Shown here piece after piece: positions 7,604-16,789 of a stretch of 64,000 nt of DNA. Position numbers and translations under genes: made by a program. The notes beneath the pieces are model-generated. The model had not been told where the DNA came from, did not search any database, and saw only the letters and a list, made by a program, of their open reading frames with translations. Position 1 is the first letter of the stretch. Each line of letters starts with the position of its first letter. Source of the stretch: JAAUTG01 sp964458705 (GTDB lineage: Bacteria > Bacteroidota > Bacteroidia > Chitinophagales > Saprospiraceae); contig CAYWKD010000003.1 of NCBI GenBank assembly GCA_964458705.1, forward strand, positions 51,448-115,447. The letters are read 5' to 3'.

Positions 7604-8560
7604 ATGGATTTTAAACCACGCATTCAAAAGATTGAGACTGCTATCAAAAATAATAGGTTAAAAAATGCGCTGGAAGATTTATACGCTGTTCTTCAGGAAT
7701 TAGGTGCAACAGAAGAAAAAAATCAAGTCTTATTGCAGTTAAGCAATCTCCGAAACTTAGATGATGATGAACGAGATAGTACGATTACAAGCGAGGTGCT
7801 ACTAGTGCATAGAGGTCGAATTGTAAAAGCGACTCTAGGATTACTCACTTCTGCCGAGCAGATTATTCTAGGTCAAAATGAAGTAGCTAGGAATGTTGAA
7901 GAAGTAGAATGGATGAAACCAGCCGACAATATCTTTAAGTCCTTCTTAGAAAAATTCGACGAGGCTAACCTTCAACCTATGGATAATACAGCTAGTCAGC
8001 CTTCAGCCCTACTTTATGACGACTTCCGAGACAATATTCTGAAATGGTATGTTGGCTCTGTATCGCCCAATCAGCCTAATTCTGTTCCTATTGGCACGCT
8101 TAATATTATCAACCAGCAATACGTTTTCAATATTCCTGTGGATGGCTTTATTTATGGTTGGCGGCCAGTTAATATTATTCTTACTCAGTCCTTTTCTATT
8201 GAAACTCAAGTGCGCTTTTACACTGGCGATAACAAAGGCTACGGTATTGTGTGGGGAGCTGATTCTGCTACTTTTGATTGTTACTATTTTCTGATTTCGC
8301 ACAATGGCTATTTTTGTATTGGTTATCAAATCAATAATAATCAGCAGATTCTAGCCAACTGGCATTATAGTGCTTACATTTATCAAGGTAATAATACCAA
8401 TACGCTAAGGTTGGAACGCAAAGGGGAAAACGTTTTGTTTTACATCAACGGACAACATATATTTTCATCTATCTATTACAAGTTTTTTGGTCAGCATGCA
8501 GGTATGATGGCAGGCGGGCATAAACAAGTTGGATTTGATTATTTCAAGGTAGAACAGTAA
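7604..8560 (+). CDS. EAD11-like adaptor domain joined to a concanavalin/LamG-like beta-sandwich
   Basis: A 318-residue protein with no signal peptide or membrane segment, so probably cytosolic. Residues about 5-95 are helical and follow the effector-associated domain 11 pattern: a helix with A-L-E-D-L-Y-A-V-L, then N-Q-V-L-L-Q-L-S-N-L, then I-T-S-E-V-L-L-V-x-R-x-R-I-V-K-A-T-L-x-L-L. EADs are small death-fold-like adaptors that join sensors to TIR, caspase-like or other effectors in bacterial conflict systems. After a linker, residues about 138-318 form a beta-sandwich (D-D-F-R-D-N start, then G-Y-G-I-V-W-G, Y-Y-F-L-I-S and G-F-D-Y-F-K-V end) like concanavalin A-like/DUF1080-type lectin folds. 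There is no effector enzyme in the chain. It could be a carbohydrate or ligand sensor recruiting an EAD partner. The domain calls are by eye. Confidence 0.7.
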   Translation: MDFKPRIQKIETAIKNNRLKNALEDLYAVLQELGATEEKNQVLLQLSNLRNLDDDERDSTITSEVLLVHRGRIVKATLGLLTSAEQIILGQNEVARNVEEVEWMKPADNIFKSFLEKFDEANLQPMDNTASQPSALLYDDFRDNILKWYVGSVSPNQPNSVPIGTLNIINQQYVFNIPVDGFIYGWRPVNIILTQSFSIETQVRFYTGDNKGYGIVWGADSATFDCYYFLISHNGYFCIGYQINNNQQILANWHYSAYIYQGNNTNTLRLERKGENVLFYINGQHIFSSIYYKFFGQHAGMMAGGHKQVGFDYFKVEQ

Positions 8561-8634
8561 AAACGCAACATTCTTAAAAAATACTCTAGCTTGCTTCGTT
8601 ACCTACAAATTGGAGTTTGTGTACAGACTTCGGT

Positions 8635-8961
8635 TTACCTCTTGTTGAGGTATTTTCTTAGTTGCTCTTGTACGATAGGGAGGACGAATACCAATATTCG
8701 TTGCCAAAAGCTCTGCTTGTTTGGAGTGGTAGCATAAGTTTGATTTTGTGCCAAGTTTTTTTTAGCTATTCGGTTCAAACCCTTGGAAGCAATGGCCAAC
8801 AAAGCACTGGGTAAAATTGCTTTTTTTAGGATGAATTTGGGTAAATTATGCTTTGAGTGTAGATAAGCCTTGCCCAATTGCTCCTCGTGTTTTATAATGG
8901 ATTGCTTCAAAAAGGCTTTACGCGCCTCTATATTTTTAACCGAATTTATGGAAGGTTTCAT
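8635..8961 (-). CDS. Small basic protein, unknown
   Basis: A 108-residue, lysine-rich protein beginning M-K-P-S. The first half is helical with charged heptad-like spacing (E-A-R-K-A-F-L-K-Q). A mildly hydrophobic stretch runs from about residue 48 to 60 (I-L-P-S-A-L-L-A-I-A) and a second near the C terminus (I-L-V-F-V-L-P-I-V), which could be two amphipathic or membrane-associated helices. The pattern resembles small Bacteroidota proteins of the phage-holin or YqjK kind, but I cannot place it. It is convergent with the EAD11-like gene, 74 bases away. The call as a real gene rests on its clean ATG start and length only. Confidence 0.55.
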   Translation of the reverse strand: MKPSINSVKNIEARKAFLKQSIIKHEEQLGKAYLHSKHNLPKFILKKAILPSALLAIASKGLNRIAKKNLAQNQTYATTPNKQSFWQRILVFVLPIVQEQLRKYLNKR

Positions 8962-9129
8962 AAACTATATTTTTGCTTTTGAGTAATTATGACCATTTTG
9001 ATTTAACTCTGTAAAGTCCAACCAAGCGTTACGCCCTAATCAATTAATAAATGTCTAAAATTTTCAATGCTGATTTATGATTAGCAGTTGACAACACTCT
9101 TTTAATGCTTTGTGGTGTCTATTTGTTGA

Positions 9130-9477
9130 CTAATCGGAAAATCCACATTGCAGAACGGAAAGTTGTGTGATAATTACGCTATCACGCCCACCTAAAGTAA
9201 TGAGTGTATCGCTAAACACACCGGATACAAAACGTGGTTTTCCTCCCGTAAAATAGCCTTCTCCTTTGCATATAGAAATGCTTTGAATCGTTCTAATAGT
9301 GGGCTTTGGCTTCTTATGCAAAACAGCAGTAGCTTCGATAGCAGGAGTATCATGGAAGGGCTGCTTCACCATTTGAACTTTTTCAGTTGTTGGTATGGCA
9401 GTACGACTGGCAAATAACTCTTCACAATCAGAATAGCCACCTGTCAAAAATTGTAGTAATAGCAGATAAAACGACAT
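9130..9477 (-). CDS. Small secreted protein with one adhesin-type repeat unit
   Basis: A 115-residue protein. The first 15 residues (M-S-F-Y-L-L-L-L-Q-F-L) look like a short signal peptide. A linker rich in T, K and P follows. Residues about 68-110 carry the pattern I-C-K-G-E-G-Y-F-x-G-G, then S-G-V-F-x-D-T-L, then G-x-D-S-V-I-x-T-x-L. This is the repeat unit that occurs many times in large Bacteroidota surface proteins with C-terminal sorting domains. Here a single copy ends the protein and there is no sorting domain. It may be a small secreted protein in its own right or a remnant of a larger adhesin gene. Confidence 0.55.
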   Translation of the reverse strand: MSFYLLLLQFLTGGYSDCEELFASRTAIPTTEKVQMVKQPFHDTPAIEATAVLHKKPKPTIRTIQSISICKGEGYFTGGKPRFVSGVFSDTLITLGGRDSVIITQLSVLQCGFSD

Positions 9478-9969
9478 AAATTACAGACTTTGGATAAATA
9501 ATAATTAAGCAACTGAAAATCAATTGCTGAAGTAGTAAGTAAGCAATGTATAATTACCCTTTAGTCTAATAATTATGGTATGAGTATTTTCAATAAGTGA
9601 GATAACTATATAATCAATATAATTATCTTTTAGACGATGTGATGCTGCTTAGGTTCTATTTTTTTACCGAAACGTCCCTTTTTATGAGACAAATATAAAT
9701 GCTATTTAGGCATAATGTAAAGCAGAATTGCTGTAACTAGCTGCTTTGATAGTGCAAGGATATGATTTTTTTAGAAAACGGAAAACAATAAAGCTCAATT
9801 TAACGTCAGGAAAGCAAACAGATTACGATTTTCAGATTTGTCCTTTCTTCGTATTTTTTAGATAGCTTTTGAATTTCACCTCTGTTAAATATTGAAATAA
9901 ATTAATGTTACGGTTAAATCTCTAAAAATCAATAATAGAAGCTATTCACTAATCATCGGCGAGAGCTTT
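9478..9969. other. 492-base noncoding stretch
   Basis: AT-rich DNA between two minus-strand genes. The only sign I see is TATATTTG on the minus strand (plus positions 9690-9697), a minus-7 match with no minus-33, about 210 bases before the start of the small secreted protein. No RNA gene, terminator or strong repeat was recognised. Confidence 0.4.
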
Positions 9970-12384
9970 TTATAGCTCTATCATAATCCCAATTGAGGGT
10001 ATTAGCGTGCCATCAGCGTCATCAATTGATTTTAATTTGTAGCGCTGCAATGCAGTGGGATCACTTGGATTTACAATTATACCACTTCCAATAGGCGTTT
10101 CATTTTCATCCAATGGGCGATCCAAAATCAGAATTGGTTTTGAGACACTTGCAGCATTAAGATTTTCTATATCCAAATAGAGGTTCAAACTCCACTTGGG
10201 GAAATACCATTTTTTATCAATCCGAAGGTCAATAGAATTTAAGGCATTTGTACGAAGTATATTTAATTCGTCGTAATTTGGGATGCCAGCTCCATTCACC
10301 TCCCAATTGCTTACTAAACTGGAGGACTCAGAGAATGGCGTATAGGGTAATCCTGTTTGATAGCGCCAGTTGATTCCAATTTCTATATCTTTCAGAAATC
10401 CTTTATCGAATTTTTTACCCATCGTCAAATTAACAATATGTCTTGAATCCCAAGAACTTGGTACGAAGTCGCCATTTTTATCCTCAAATTCACTCCAGCC
10501 CAAAGTGTAAGCGGCAATACCGTAAAAACCTTTGTACAATCGTTGCTGCACCAATACTTCCATGCCATAGGTGCGTCCATCAGAGCGAGGTACTGCTGGT
10601 TCGTTGCCAATGACACCGAAATCACCACCAAGATTAGCCAAAGTTAAACTGTCTCTAAGTAGAAATGGGTAATCATGGTAACGCTTGAAGTAGCCTTCCA
10701 CAGATATTTTCGTGTTGGTAGCTGTATTGTATTCAACACCTGTTACCAAATGATCTGCTTGAATAAATTTGATTCCATTGTCTTTATTGACTAACCGTCC
10801 ATTCTCCTGATACCCAAGTATGGTGTAAGCAGGCAGTTGGTAATAGATTCCTGTATTGAAGTTAACTGCAAATCGTTCCGACAGAGCATAAGATAAAGAA
10901 AAACGTGGAGAGAACTGTTCAAGTGGATTACTCATATCGTCTGAATAGCTTGTTCCGTCTAATCTAGCGCCTAGAGATAGCACCAAGCGATCGTTTTGGA
11001 ATTTCCTACTTATCTGCCCGAAGGCATAGTATTTGCTAAAATCTATATCAGAGGAGAAGTTAACTGTTTGTGCACCAGCAGAAGTAAAGATTCGATTGAA
11101 GGTTGAATTATTGAATTTAACATATTCGTACCCAATGCCATAATTAAACTTAAAATCACCCTGCCTTGAAGTATTTTCGATTCTGAGCTTGTTTTCGATC
11201 TCCTGTGATTTATAATTCAGGATTAAATTTTCTGCTTTGCTTTTGTCATTATCTTGATATTTTACCGCTTCGTTGTTGAGCATATTTCTACTCAACACAA
11301 ACGTCCAGTAGCCGTTGTCTTCATAGTGTTTGTAAACTAAGCCATTGGTATAGTTCCACTGTGGCGCTTCTGGCAAATTAGCTAATTGCCATTGCTGTAG
11401 CTCTGTATCATTAGCCTTTAAATTCAACTCAAACTCATCAATTGCTCCCAAGCCCACAAAGTAAAGTTCATTCTTTTGATTGATCTTATATTTTAGTTTT
11501 GCCTGAAAATCGGTATAGGTTGGCAAAAAAGGTAGTTCTAGGGCTTGAAATAAGAATTGCAAATACGATTGTCGAGCGGACACTAAATAGGTGAATTTTT
11601 CACCTACTGGGCCCTCTAAAGTCAAACCCGCATCAGAAGCCCCTACCATAAAAGTTGCTCCAACACGATCATCCCTGCCATCGCGCTGTTTGAAGTTAAA
11701 AATAGAGCTTAGGCTATTTCCTCGATTAGCGGGGAATGCACCGCTGTAAAAGTCCACCTCTCGGATAAAATTTACATTAATCAAGCCAACAGGTCCGCCA
11801 GAAGCCCCTTGAGTAGCAAAATGATTAATATTCGGCACTTCGACATCGTCAAGATAGAAACGGTTTTCATTGGGTGCTCCTCCCCGGATAATAAGATCGT
11901 TTCTAAAGGAAGCAGAAGAAGTTACGCCCGGCAATGACTGTACCACTCTGGATATATCCCTGTTTGCACCAGGATTTCTTTGAATTTCAGCTACTCCGAT
12001 TGTCCTTAGCGAAACAGGGCTTTCTTCTGTTTTTTTGAATGGAGAGGCTTTTACCACTACTTCATCTAACCGCTCGCTTACTTCTTCGAGCTGAAAATTG
12101 ACGATGGCAGGTTTCGCATTCGTTACTTGAATCTCATAAAGCGTTACTTCATTGTAGCCTACAAAACTTGCTCTGAGATCATATAGACCGGGCGCTAAAC
12201 CACTAATTTCATATTTTCCATCAATGTCAGTAGTTGTTCCTTGCGTTGTTCCGACAACAAGTACGTTTGCAAAACCAACTGGCTCATTCGATAATCTATC
12301 ATTAATAATTCCTCTTATTGTGCCTGTTTGAGCTAGCAAAGCATAGCTGTTCAACGCCAGGAAAAGCGTAGCTAGATTTTTCAT
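9970..12384 (-). CDS. TonB-dependent receptor with carboxypeptidase-regulatory-like N-terminus
   Basis: An 804-residue outer-membrane protein. A signal peptide occupies residues 1-18 (ending L-L-A-Q). Residues about 22-108 form a CarboxypepD_reg-like domain (G-T-I-R-G-I-I-N-D, then G-F-A-N-V-L-V, then T-D-I-D-G-K-Y). The plug follows with D-E-V-V-V-K-A at about 108-114 and S-L-P-G-V, I-R-G-G-A-P-N-E-N and Y-L-D-D-V-E-V-P-N. The rest is a 22-strand-type barrel rich in alternating aromatic residues. Such receptors import ligands using TonB/ExbBD energy. No SusD partner is adjacent, so it is not a classical SusCD pair. It is divergent from the DUF1080 gene cluster, which suggests, but does not prove, a shared substrate. 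Confidence 0.92.
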   Translation of the reverse strand: MKNLATLFLALNSYALLAQTGTIRGIINDRLSNEPVGFANVLVVGTTQGTTTDIDGKYEISGLAPGLYDLRASFVGYNEVTLYEIQVTNAKPAIVNFQLEEVSERLDEVVVKASPFKKTEESPVSLRTIGVAEIQRNPGANRDISRVVQSLPGVTSSASFRNDLIIRGGAPNENRFYLDDVEVPNINHFATQGASGGPVGLINVNFIREVDFYSGAFPANRGNSLSSIFNFKQRDGRDDRVGATFMVGASDAGLTLEGPVGEKFTYLVSARQSYLQFLFQALELPFLPTYTDFQAKLKYKINQKNELYFVGLGAIDEFELNLKANDTELQQWQLANLPEAPQWNYTNGLVYKHYEDNGYWTFVLSRNMLNNEAVKYQDNDKSKAENLILNYKSQEIENKLRIENTSRQGDFKFNYGIGYEYVKFNNSTFNRIFTSAGAQTVNFSSDIDFSKYYAFGQISRKFQNDRLVLSLGARLDGTSYSDDMSNPLEQFSPRFSLSYALSERFAVNFNTGIYYQLPAYTILGYQENGRLVNKDNGIKFIQADHLVTGVEYNTATNTKISVEGYFKRYHDYPFLLRDSLTLANLGGDFGVIGNEPAVPRSDGRTYGMEVLVQQRLYKGFYGIAAYTLGWSEFEDKNGDFVPSSWDSRHIVNLTMGKKFDKGFLKDIEIGINWRYQTGLPYTPFSESSSLVSNWEVNGAGIPNYDELNILRTNALNSIDLRIDKKWYFPKWSLNLYLDIENLNAASVSKPILILDRPLDENETPIGSGIIVNPSDPTALQRYKLKSIDDADGTLIPSIGIMIEL

Positions 12385-12434
12385 ATATTGTGATTATTTT
12401 TCAATACACAACACTAAATAGAAGTTAAGTAGAT

Positions 12435-12442
12435 TAAGTTTG
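12435..12442 (+). promoter_or_regulatory. Likely minus-7 element for the DUF1080 cluster
   Basis: TAAGTTTG followed by CAC matches the minus-7 consensus with the TTTGCA continuation also seen before rpsL and infA. No minus-33 TTG is at the right distance. Transcription from here would start near 12449 and give a leader of about 150 bases before the ATG at 12599, which argues against a coding start further upstream. Confidence 0.4.
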
Positions 12443-12598
12443 CACTATACGCATCCAACGTTTGTAGATATGCATGAAAAGAGCAAAAAAAATATATTTT
12501 TCGTTCGAGAAGCCGTTTACTTTTTGACCGATTTTGGATTACACGATTTCAGCATCAAAAACAGGAATGATTTTAAACCAACTAATTTTATAACGACA

Positions 12599-13405
12599 AT
12601 GAAGAATAGCTTGTTAATGACTAGTGCGCTGATGTTATTTTTACCAGTTGCACTTGTAGCGCAGATTAAAGACCCGAAACTAACAGAAGTGTGGTATCCA
12701 GAACCCGCAGTTGTAACACCGAGCGATAAGCCCGATGCGCCACCATCTGATGCCATTGTTTTATTCGATGGCAAGGATTTATCTCATTGGCATAAACCAA
12801 AGTACAGCTACGGTGGGGATATGAAAGGTGTAGCAACTACGCTAGCGAATAAGTTATACAATCAATCTTTCACGGAAGCGGAATGGATAGTAGAAAATGG
12901 TGAAATGATAGTGAAACCAGGTAGCGGAGCAATTGAGACAAAGCAATCTTTCGGAGATGTACAGTTGCATGTTGAGTGGCTAGCGCCTATTGATGAAGGG
13001 AAAGAAGGACAAGCATACAGCAATAGTGGTATATTTCTGATGGGACTTTATGAAGTGCAAGTCCTAAATTCTTATAAAAATAAGACTTATCCAAATGGGC
13101 AAGCAGGAGCAGTCTATAAACAATATATGCCATTAGTGAATGCTTCTCGACCACCGGGCGAGTGGCAAAAGTATGATATTATCTTTCATGCACCTCGTTT
13201 TAATGACCAAGGCGAAGTCACAAAGCCAGCCAAACTTATGGTATTTCACAATGGCGTTTTGATTCAAAACAATATTGAACTAAAAGGACCTGCCATCTAT
13301 ATAGGACAGCCTTTTTACGTGGCGCATCCACCTGAGATGCCTTTAATATTGCAAGATCATGGAGATAAAGTAAGATTTAAAAATATTTGGGTGCGACCTT
13401 TATAA
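12599..13405 (+). CDS. Secreted DUF1080 (3-keto-disaccharide hydrolase-like) protein 1
   Basis: 268 residues from the ATG at 12599. I chose this start because it begins a clear signal peptide (M-K-N-S-L-L then a hydrophobic core ending V-A-L-V-A-Q) and because the possible promoter overlaps the longer frame that begins at 12440. The DUF1080 beta-sandwich has its markers: V-L-F-D-G-K-D-L-S-H-W, then E-T-K-Q-S-F-G-D-V-Q-L-H-V-E-W, then N-S-G-I-F-L, Y-E-V-Q-V-L-N-S-Y, and S-R-P-P-G-E-W. Characterised relatives hydrolyse 3-keto-glycosides. It is the first of three paralogous genes in a row, and its N-terminal T-E-V-W-x-P-E-P segment is shared with the second. Confidence 0.88.
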   Translation: MKNSLLMTSALMLFLPVALVAQIKDPKLTEVWYPEPAVVTPSDKPDAPPSDAIVLFDGKDLSHWHKPKYSYGGDMKGVATTLANKLYNQSFTEAEWIVENGEMIVKPGSGAIETKQSFGDVQLHVEWLAPIDEGKEGQAYSNSGIFLMGLYEVQVLNSYKNKTYPNGQAGAVYKQYMPLVNASRPPGEWQKYDIIFHAPRFNDQGEVTKPAKLMVFHNGVLIQNNIELKGPAIYIGQPFYVAHPPEMPLILQDHGDKVRFKNIWVRPL

Positions 13406-13511
13406 ATACAGAGCGAAAGATGAATCAGCTAATATTTATTGAATCTTCCATAATTCTTGCATAAAGTCAAAGTCAATAATTGCATTTTTTTAATCGATAA
13501 AAATATAAAAA

Positions 13512-14243
13512 ATGAAAATCATAGTAGCTAGTCTATTCTTATTGAGCATTGCTACAATGGCATTAGCTCAAATTACTGACCCCATAGCAACAGAGGTTTG
13601 GAAACCAGAGCCTAGAGTTGTTGAGCCAGGCATTAGTTCATCTGCTCCTTCTGATGCTATTGTCTTATTCGATGGTACAAATACAGATGAATGGACACAC
13701 ACTAATGGCAAGCCTGTTCAATGGACAATGAATGAGGATGGCTCCATGACTGTAAAGCCCAAAACGGGAGGTATTGTTACGAAACGCAATTTTGGTAACA
13801 TACAGCTACACCTTGAATTTCGCTCGCCTGAAATCGTAAAAGGAGAAGGACAAGGCAGAGGCAACAGTGGTGTATTTTTACAAAATCGTTATGAAGTACA
13901 AGTGCTGGACAGTTACCAAAACCGTACCTACTCGAACGGGCAGGCGGCTTCTATTTACAAGCAGCACATGCCTTTGGTGAATGCTTCCCGTCCACCAGGA
14001 GAGTGGCAAACTTATGATATTGTTTACAAAGCCCCTCAATTTAATACCGACGGCATCAAAATTAAATCAGCTAGAATTACTCTGATTCATAATGGCGTAT
14101 TAGTGCAAGATGATGTAGAAATCAAAGGCACAACGCCTTACATCGGACTGCCAAAAAATGAAGCACACGGCGATGCACCGCTGAGCTTACAGGATCACAG
14201 TGATTTGGTAAGCTATCGCAATATTTGGGTACGGATATTGTAG
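13512..14243 (+). CDS. Secreted DUF1080 protein 2
   Basis: 243 residues with a signal peptide (M-K-I-I-V-A-S-L-F-L-L then A-L-A-Q at about 18-21). It shares with its upstream neighbour the T-E-V-W-K-P-E-P lead-in, V-L-F-D-G, V-T-K-R-N-F-G-N-I-Q-L-H-L-E-F, G-N-S-G-V-F-L, Y-E-V-Q-V-L-D-S-Y and N-A-S-R-P-P-G-E-W, so the two are recent paralogues. This copy lacks an insertion of about 25 residues that the first has after the F-D-G motif. It is predicted periplasmic or surface-exposed. It lies 106 bases downstream of copy 1 and 58 bases before copy 3 on the same strand, consistent with one transcript. The substrate is unknown. Confidence 0.88.
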   Translation: MKIIVASLFLLSIATMALAQITDPIATEVWKPEPRVVEPGISSSAPSDAIVLFDGTNTDEWTHTNGKPVQWTMNEDGSMTVKPKTGGIVTKRNFGNIQLHLEFRSPEIVKGEGQGRGNSGVFLQNRYEVQVLDSYQNRTYSNGQAASIYKQHMPLVNASRPPGEWQTYDIVYKAPQFNTDGIKIKSARITLIHNGVLVQDDVEIKGTTPYIGLPKNEAHGDAPLSLQDHSDLVSYRNIWVRIL

Positions 14244-14301
14244 TATTTATTTAGCTGTTCGATTAGTTCTTTTATCTTTATATCTTAAATGAAAAAAAAG
14301 T

Positions 14302-15027
14302 ATGAAAAATATAGTAATTGTAATAGGAATAGGAATGATTTTCACTGCTTGTAGCAGCACTAAAAACAGGAATGTAGATAACACAGCAACGAATACACTT
14401 AGCATCAAAGAGCAGAAAGCGGGCTGGAAGTTGCTATTCGACGGAAAGACAACGAATGGATGGCACAAATTTAATTCTGAAGGCACTGGTCAATCTTGGA
14501 TCGTAGAAAATGGTGCACTTACCTTTGATCCCTCGAAAAAAGATGGTGGAGATATTGTAACAGATGAGGCATTTGAGGCATTTGAATTTTCGTTAGAATG
14601 GAAAATATCAGATTGTGGCAATAGTGGGATCATCTATTTTGCACAAGAATCCGATCAATATGATTATGCTTGGCGCACTGGTCTTGAGATGCAGGTGCTA
14701 GATAATACTTGCCATCCTGATGCTAAAATCAACAAACACCGAGCAGGGGATTTGTATGATCTTATCGCTTGTAATGAAGAAACGGTTAAGCCAGCAGGAG
14801 AATGGAATTTGGCGGTGATAAGAGTGAAAGATGGCAACCTACAGCACTGGCTAAATGGAAAAAAGGTGGTGGAGACGACGCTTTGGGATGATGCTTGGTA
14901 TGATATGATTGCCAATAGCAAATTCAAAAATATGCCAGACTTTGGGCGTTTCAAAAAAGGGCATATTGTGCTGCAAGATCACGGTGATAAAGTCGCATAC
15001 AGAAATATCAAAATTCAAATGCTGTAA
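14302..15027 (+). CDS. DUF1080 lipoprotein 3
   Basis: 241 residues. The N-terminus is a lipoprotein signal peptide: hydrophobic I-V-I-V-I-G-I-G-M-I-F then T-A-C17-S-S, a lipobox, so it should be anchored in a membrane by its cysteine. The DUF1080 core follows: L-L-F-D-G-K-T-T-N-G-W, then F-E-F-S-L-E-W-K-I, C-G-N-S-G-I-I-Y-F, E-M-Q-V-L-D, and P-A-G-E-W-N. It is more distant from copies 1 and 2 than those are from each other, and it lacks their T-E-V-W lead-in. The mixture of two soluble and one anchored family member suggests processing of an imported or surface glycoside. Confidence 0.9.
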   Translation: MKNIVIVIGIGMIFTACSSTKNRNVDNTATNTLSIKEQKAGWKLLFDGKTTNGWHKFNSEGTGQSWIVENGALTFDPSKKDGGDIVTDEAFEAFEFSLEWKISDCGNSGIIYFAQESDQYDYAWRTGLEMQVLDNTCHPDAKINKHRAGDLYDLIACNEETVKPAGEWNLAVIRVKDGNLQHWLNGKKVVETTLWDDAWYDMIANSKFKNMPDFGRFKKGHIVLQDHGDKVAYRNIKIQML

Positions 15028-15161
15028 TTAGTGTTGCTTTTGGAGGAAGTAAGAATATTCTAATGATCTAGGCTGTTATGATAGCTATCAAACATTTGGA
15101 GCGTCTTACTTCTTAGGTTTTTCAATTAATTTGTAATAATTCAATAACTCAATAATTAATA

Positions 15162-16724
15162 ATGAGACAAGGTCATCCTATTCTGATACTTGTTTTCCTA
15201 GCCTTAACAGTTACTGCTAAGGCTCAGGAAATCAAGGTGTATAAATCTCCTAAGTTTGATACTAACTGGAGTGAACCTTCCACTTATCCAGACCGAATTG
15301 TAATTAACTTTGGTCAAGACCCCAGTTCGCAAGTCAATGCAACTTGGAGAACCAATACAGAAATTGATACGGCTTTTGCAGAAATTGCACTGGCGACAGC
15401 CGCACCAAAATTTTGGAGAAATGCTAAAACACTGCAAGCTAAGACAGAAGTGATGGATGCTAGCGCTGTCGAAAGTGCGGAAGTGATATCACATCATCAT
15501 TCTGTTGAGTTTACAGGCTTACTTCCCGACACCACTTACGCTTATCGGGTGGGCGATGGAGAACGCTGGAGCGAGTGGTTTCAGTTCAGAACAGCCTCAC
15601 AAGACTTGAATAAGAAGTTTTCTTTTCTGTATGTCGGTGATGCACAAAATTATGTATTGGAACTTTGGTCGCGCCTGATCCGACAAGGCTTTAAGAAAGC
15701 GCCCGATGCTAGCTTTATCGTGCATGCGGGGGATTTAATCAACCGGGCACACCGAGAGCAAGAATGGGAAGAATGGTTCTATGCTGGTGGTTTCATCCAC
15801 AGTATGTTACCTTCTTTTTCTACGCCCGGCAACCACGAGTACCGAGCACTTACACAAGCCGAAGCCGATGCTAAAGAGCGTAGTCTTTCCATTCAATGGC
15901 GACCTCACTTTACCTTACCGCTCAACGGTCCTGCTTATGAAGATTTGAAAGAAACAGTCTATTATATGGATTATCAAGATATGAGAATTATCTCCTTGAA
16001 TAGCAATAGAAAGCAAGAAGAGCAAATCCCTTGGTTGGAAATGCTACTCGCCAACAATCCCAAAAAGTGGACAGTTATTACTTTCCATCATCCCTTGTTC
16101 TCTGCTTCCGCTGGTCGCAGTAACAAACGATTGAGAGAGCTTTGGAAACCCATTCTTGATAAGTATCAAGTGGACTTAGTCCTCCAAGGGCACGATCACA
16201 GCTATGCTCGTGGACGCGTATCCCCAGGTGAAAATGTTATTGATGGCATCAATTTACGCGACCAAACAGGCACGGTGTATGTAGTTTCTGTTTCTGGTGG
16301 AAAAATGTACAACATTGGAGAAGACTGGACAGCGATAGGTGCAGAAAGAGACCGAATTGGTGAGAATACGCAACTTTTTCAAGTAATTACCATCGAGGGC
16401 GATCGCTTGCGCTTTGAGTCCTACACTGCGATTGGGGAATTATATGATGCTTTTGAACTCATCCATAATGGAGCAGCACCCAATAAATTCATTGAGTTAC
16501 GTGCTACTGCTGTGCCAGAGAAATATCATGCTACTACTATCCCTTATCAAGACCCCCTACCTGAAACTGTTGAAGCAATATTACTGCAACGCTATCCTGA
16601 GCACATCATTACGAGAGTGAATGCAGGAGAGGAAGCAGGAGAAATCTTTTTTAACGTTCGATTGAACAAGGAAGGCGCTAGAGTAGATACCAAAGTAGAT
16701 ATGCTTGGAAATGAAGTAGAGTAG
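15162..16724 (+). CDS. Secreted purple-acid-phosphatase-like metallophosphoesterase
   Basis: 520 residues. Signal peptide 1-21. Residues about 40-145 form a fibronectin-III-like purple acid phosphatase N-terminal domain (R-I-V-I-N-F and L-L-P-D-T-T-Y-A-Y-R-V-G). The metallophosphoesterase domain follows with G159-D160, H188-A-G-D191, G-N224-H225-E226, H309-H310-P, and G343-H344-D345-H346. All main metal ligands are present, so it should be an active phosphomonoesterase or phosphodiesterase in the periplasm or outside the cell. The last about 100 residues are an extra domain of unknown role. It is 134 bases after the DUF1080 genes on the same strand and could belong to the same unit, adding phosphate removal. 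Confidence 0.88.
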   Translation: MRQGHPILILVFLALTVTAKAQEIKVYKSPKFDTNWSEPSTYPDRIVINFGQDPSSQVNATWRTNTEIDTAFAEIALATAAPKFWRNAKTLQAKTEVMDASAVESAEVISHHHSVEFTGLLPDTTYAYRVGDGERWSEWFQFRTASQDLNKKFSFLYVGDAQNYVLELWSRLIRQGFKKAPDASFIVHAGDLINRAHREQEWEEWFYAGGFIHSMLPSFSTPGNHEYRALTQAEADAKERSLSIQWRPHFTLPLNGPAYEDLKETVYYMDYQDMRIISLNSNRKQEEQIPWLEMLLANNPKKWTVITFHHPLFSASAGRSNKRLRELWKPILDKYQVDLVLQGHDHSYARGRVSPGENVIDGINLRDQTGTVYVVSVSGGKMYNIGEDWTAIGAERDRIGENTQLFQVITIEGDRLRFESYTAIGELYDAFELIHNGAAPNKFIELRATAVPEKYHATTIPYQDPLPETVEAILLQRYPEHIITRVNAGEEAGEIFFNVRLNKEGARVDTKVDMLGNEVE

Positions 16725-16789
16725 CATGTTTTACAGAATTACTTAGGATAAAAGCAGAGTGTATATTAGAATTGAGTTTGATAACATAT

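Noticed and set aside
12440..12598. A 53-residue N-terminal extension of the first DUF1080 protein
   Set aside because: It lacks a signal peptide at its own start and overlaps the likely promoter; the ATG at 12599 begins a proper signal peptide.
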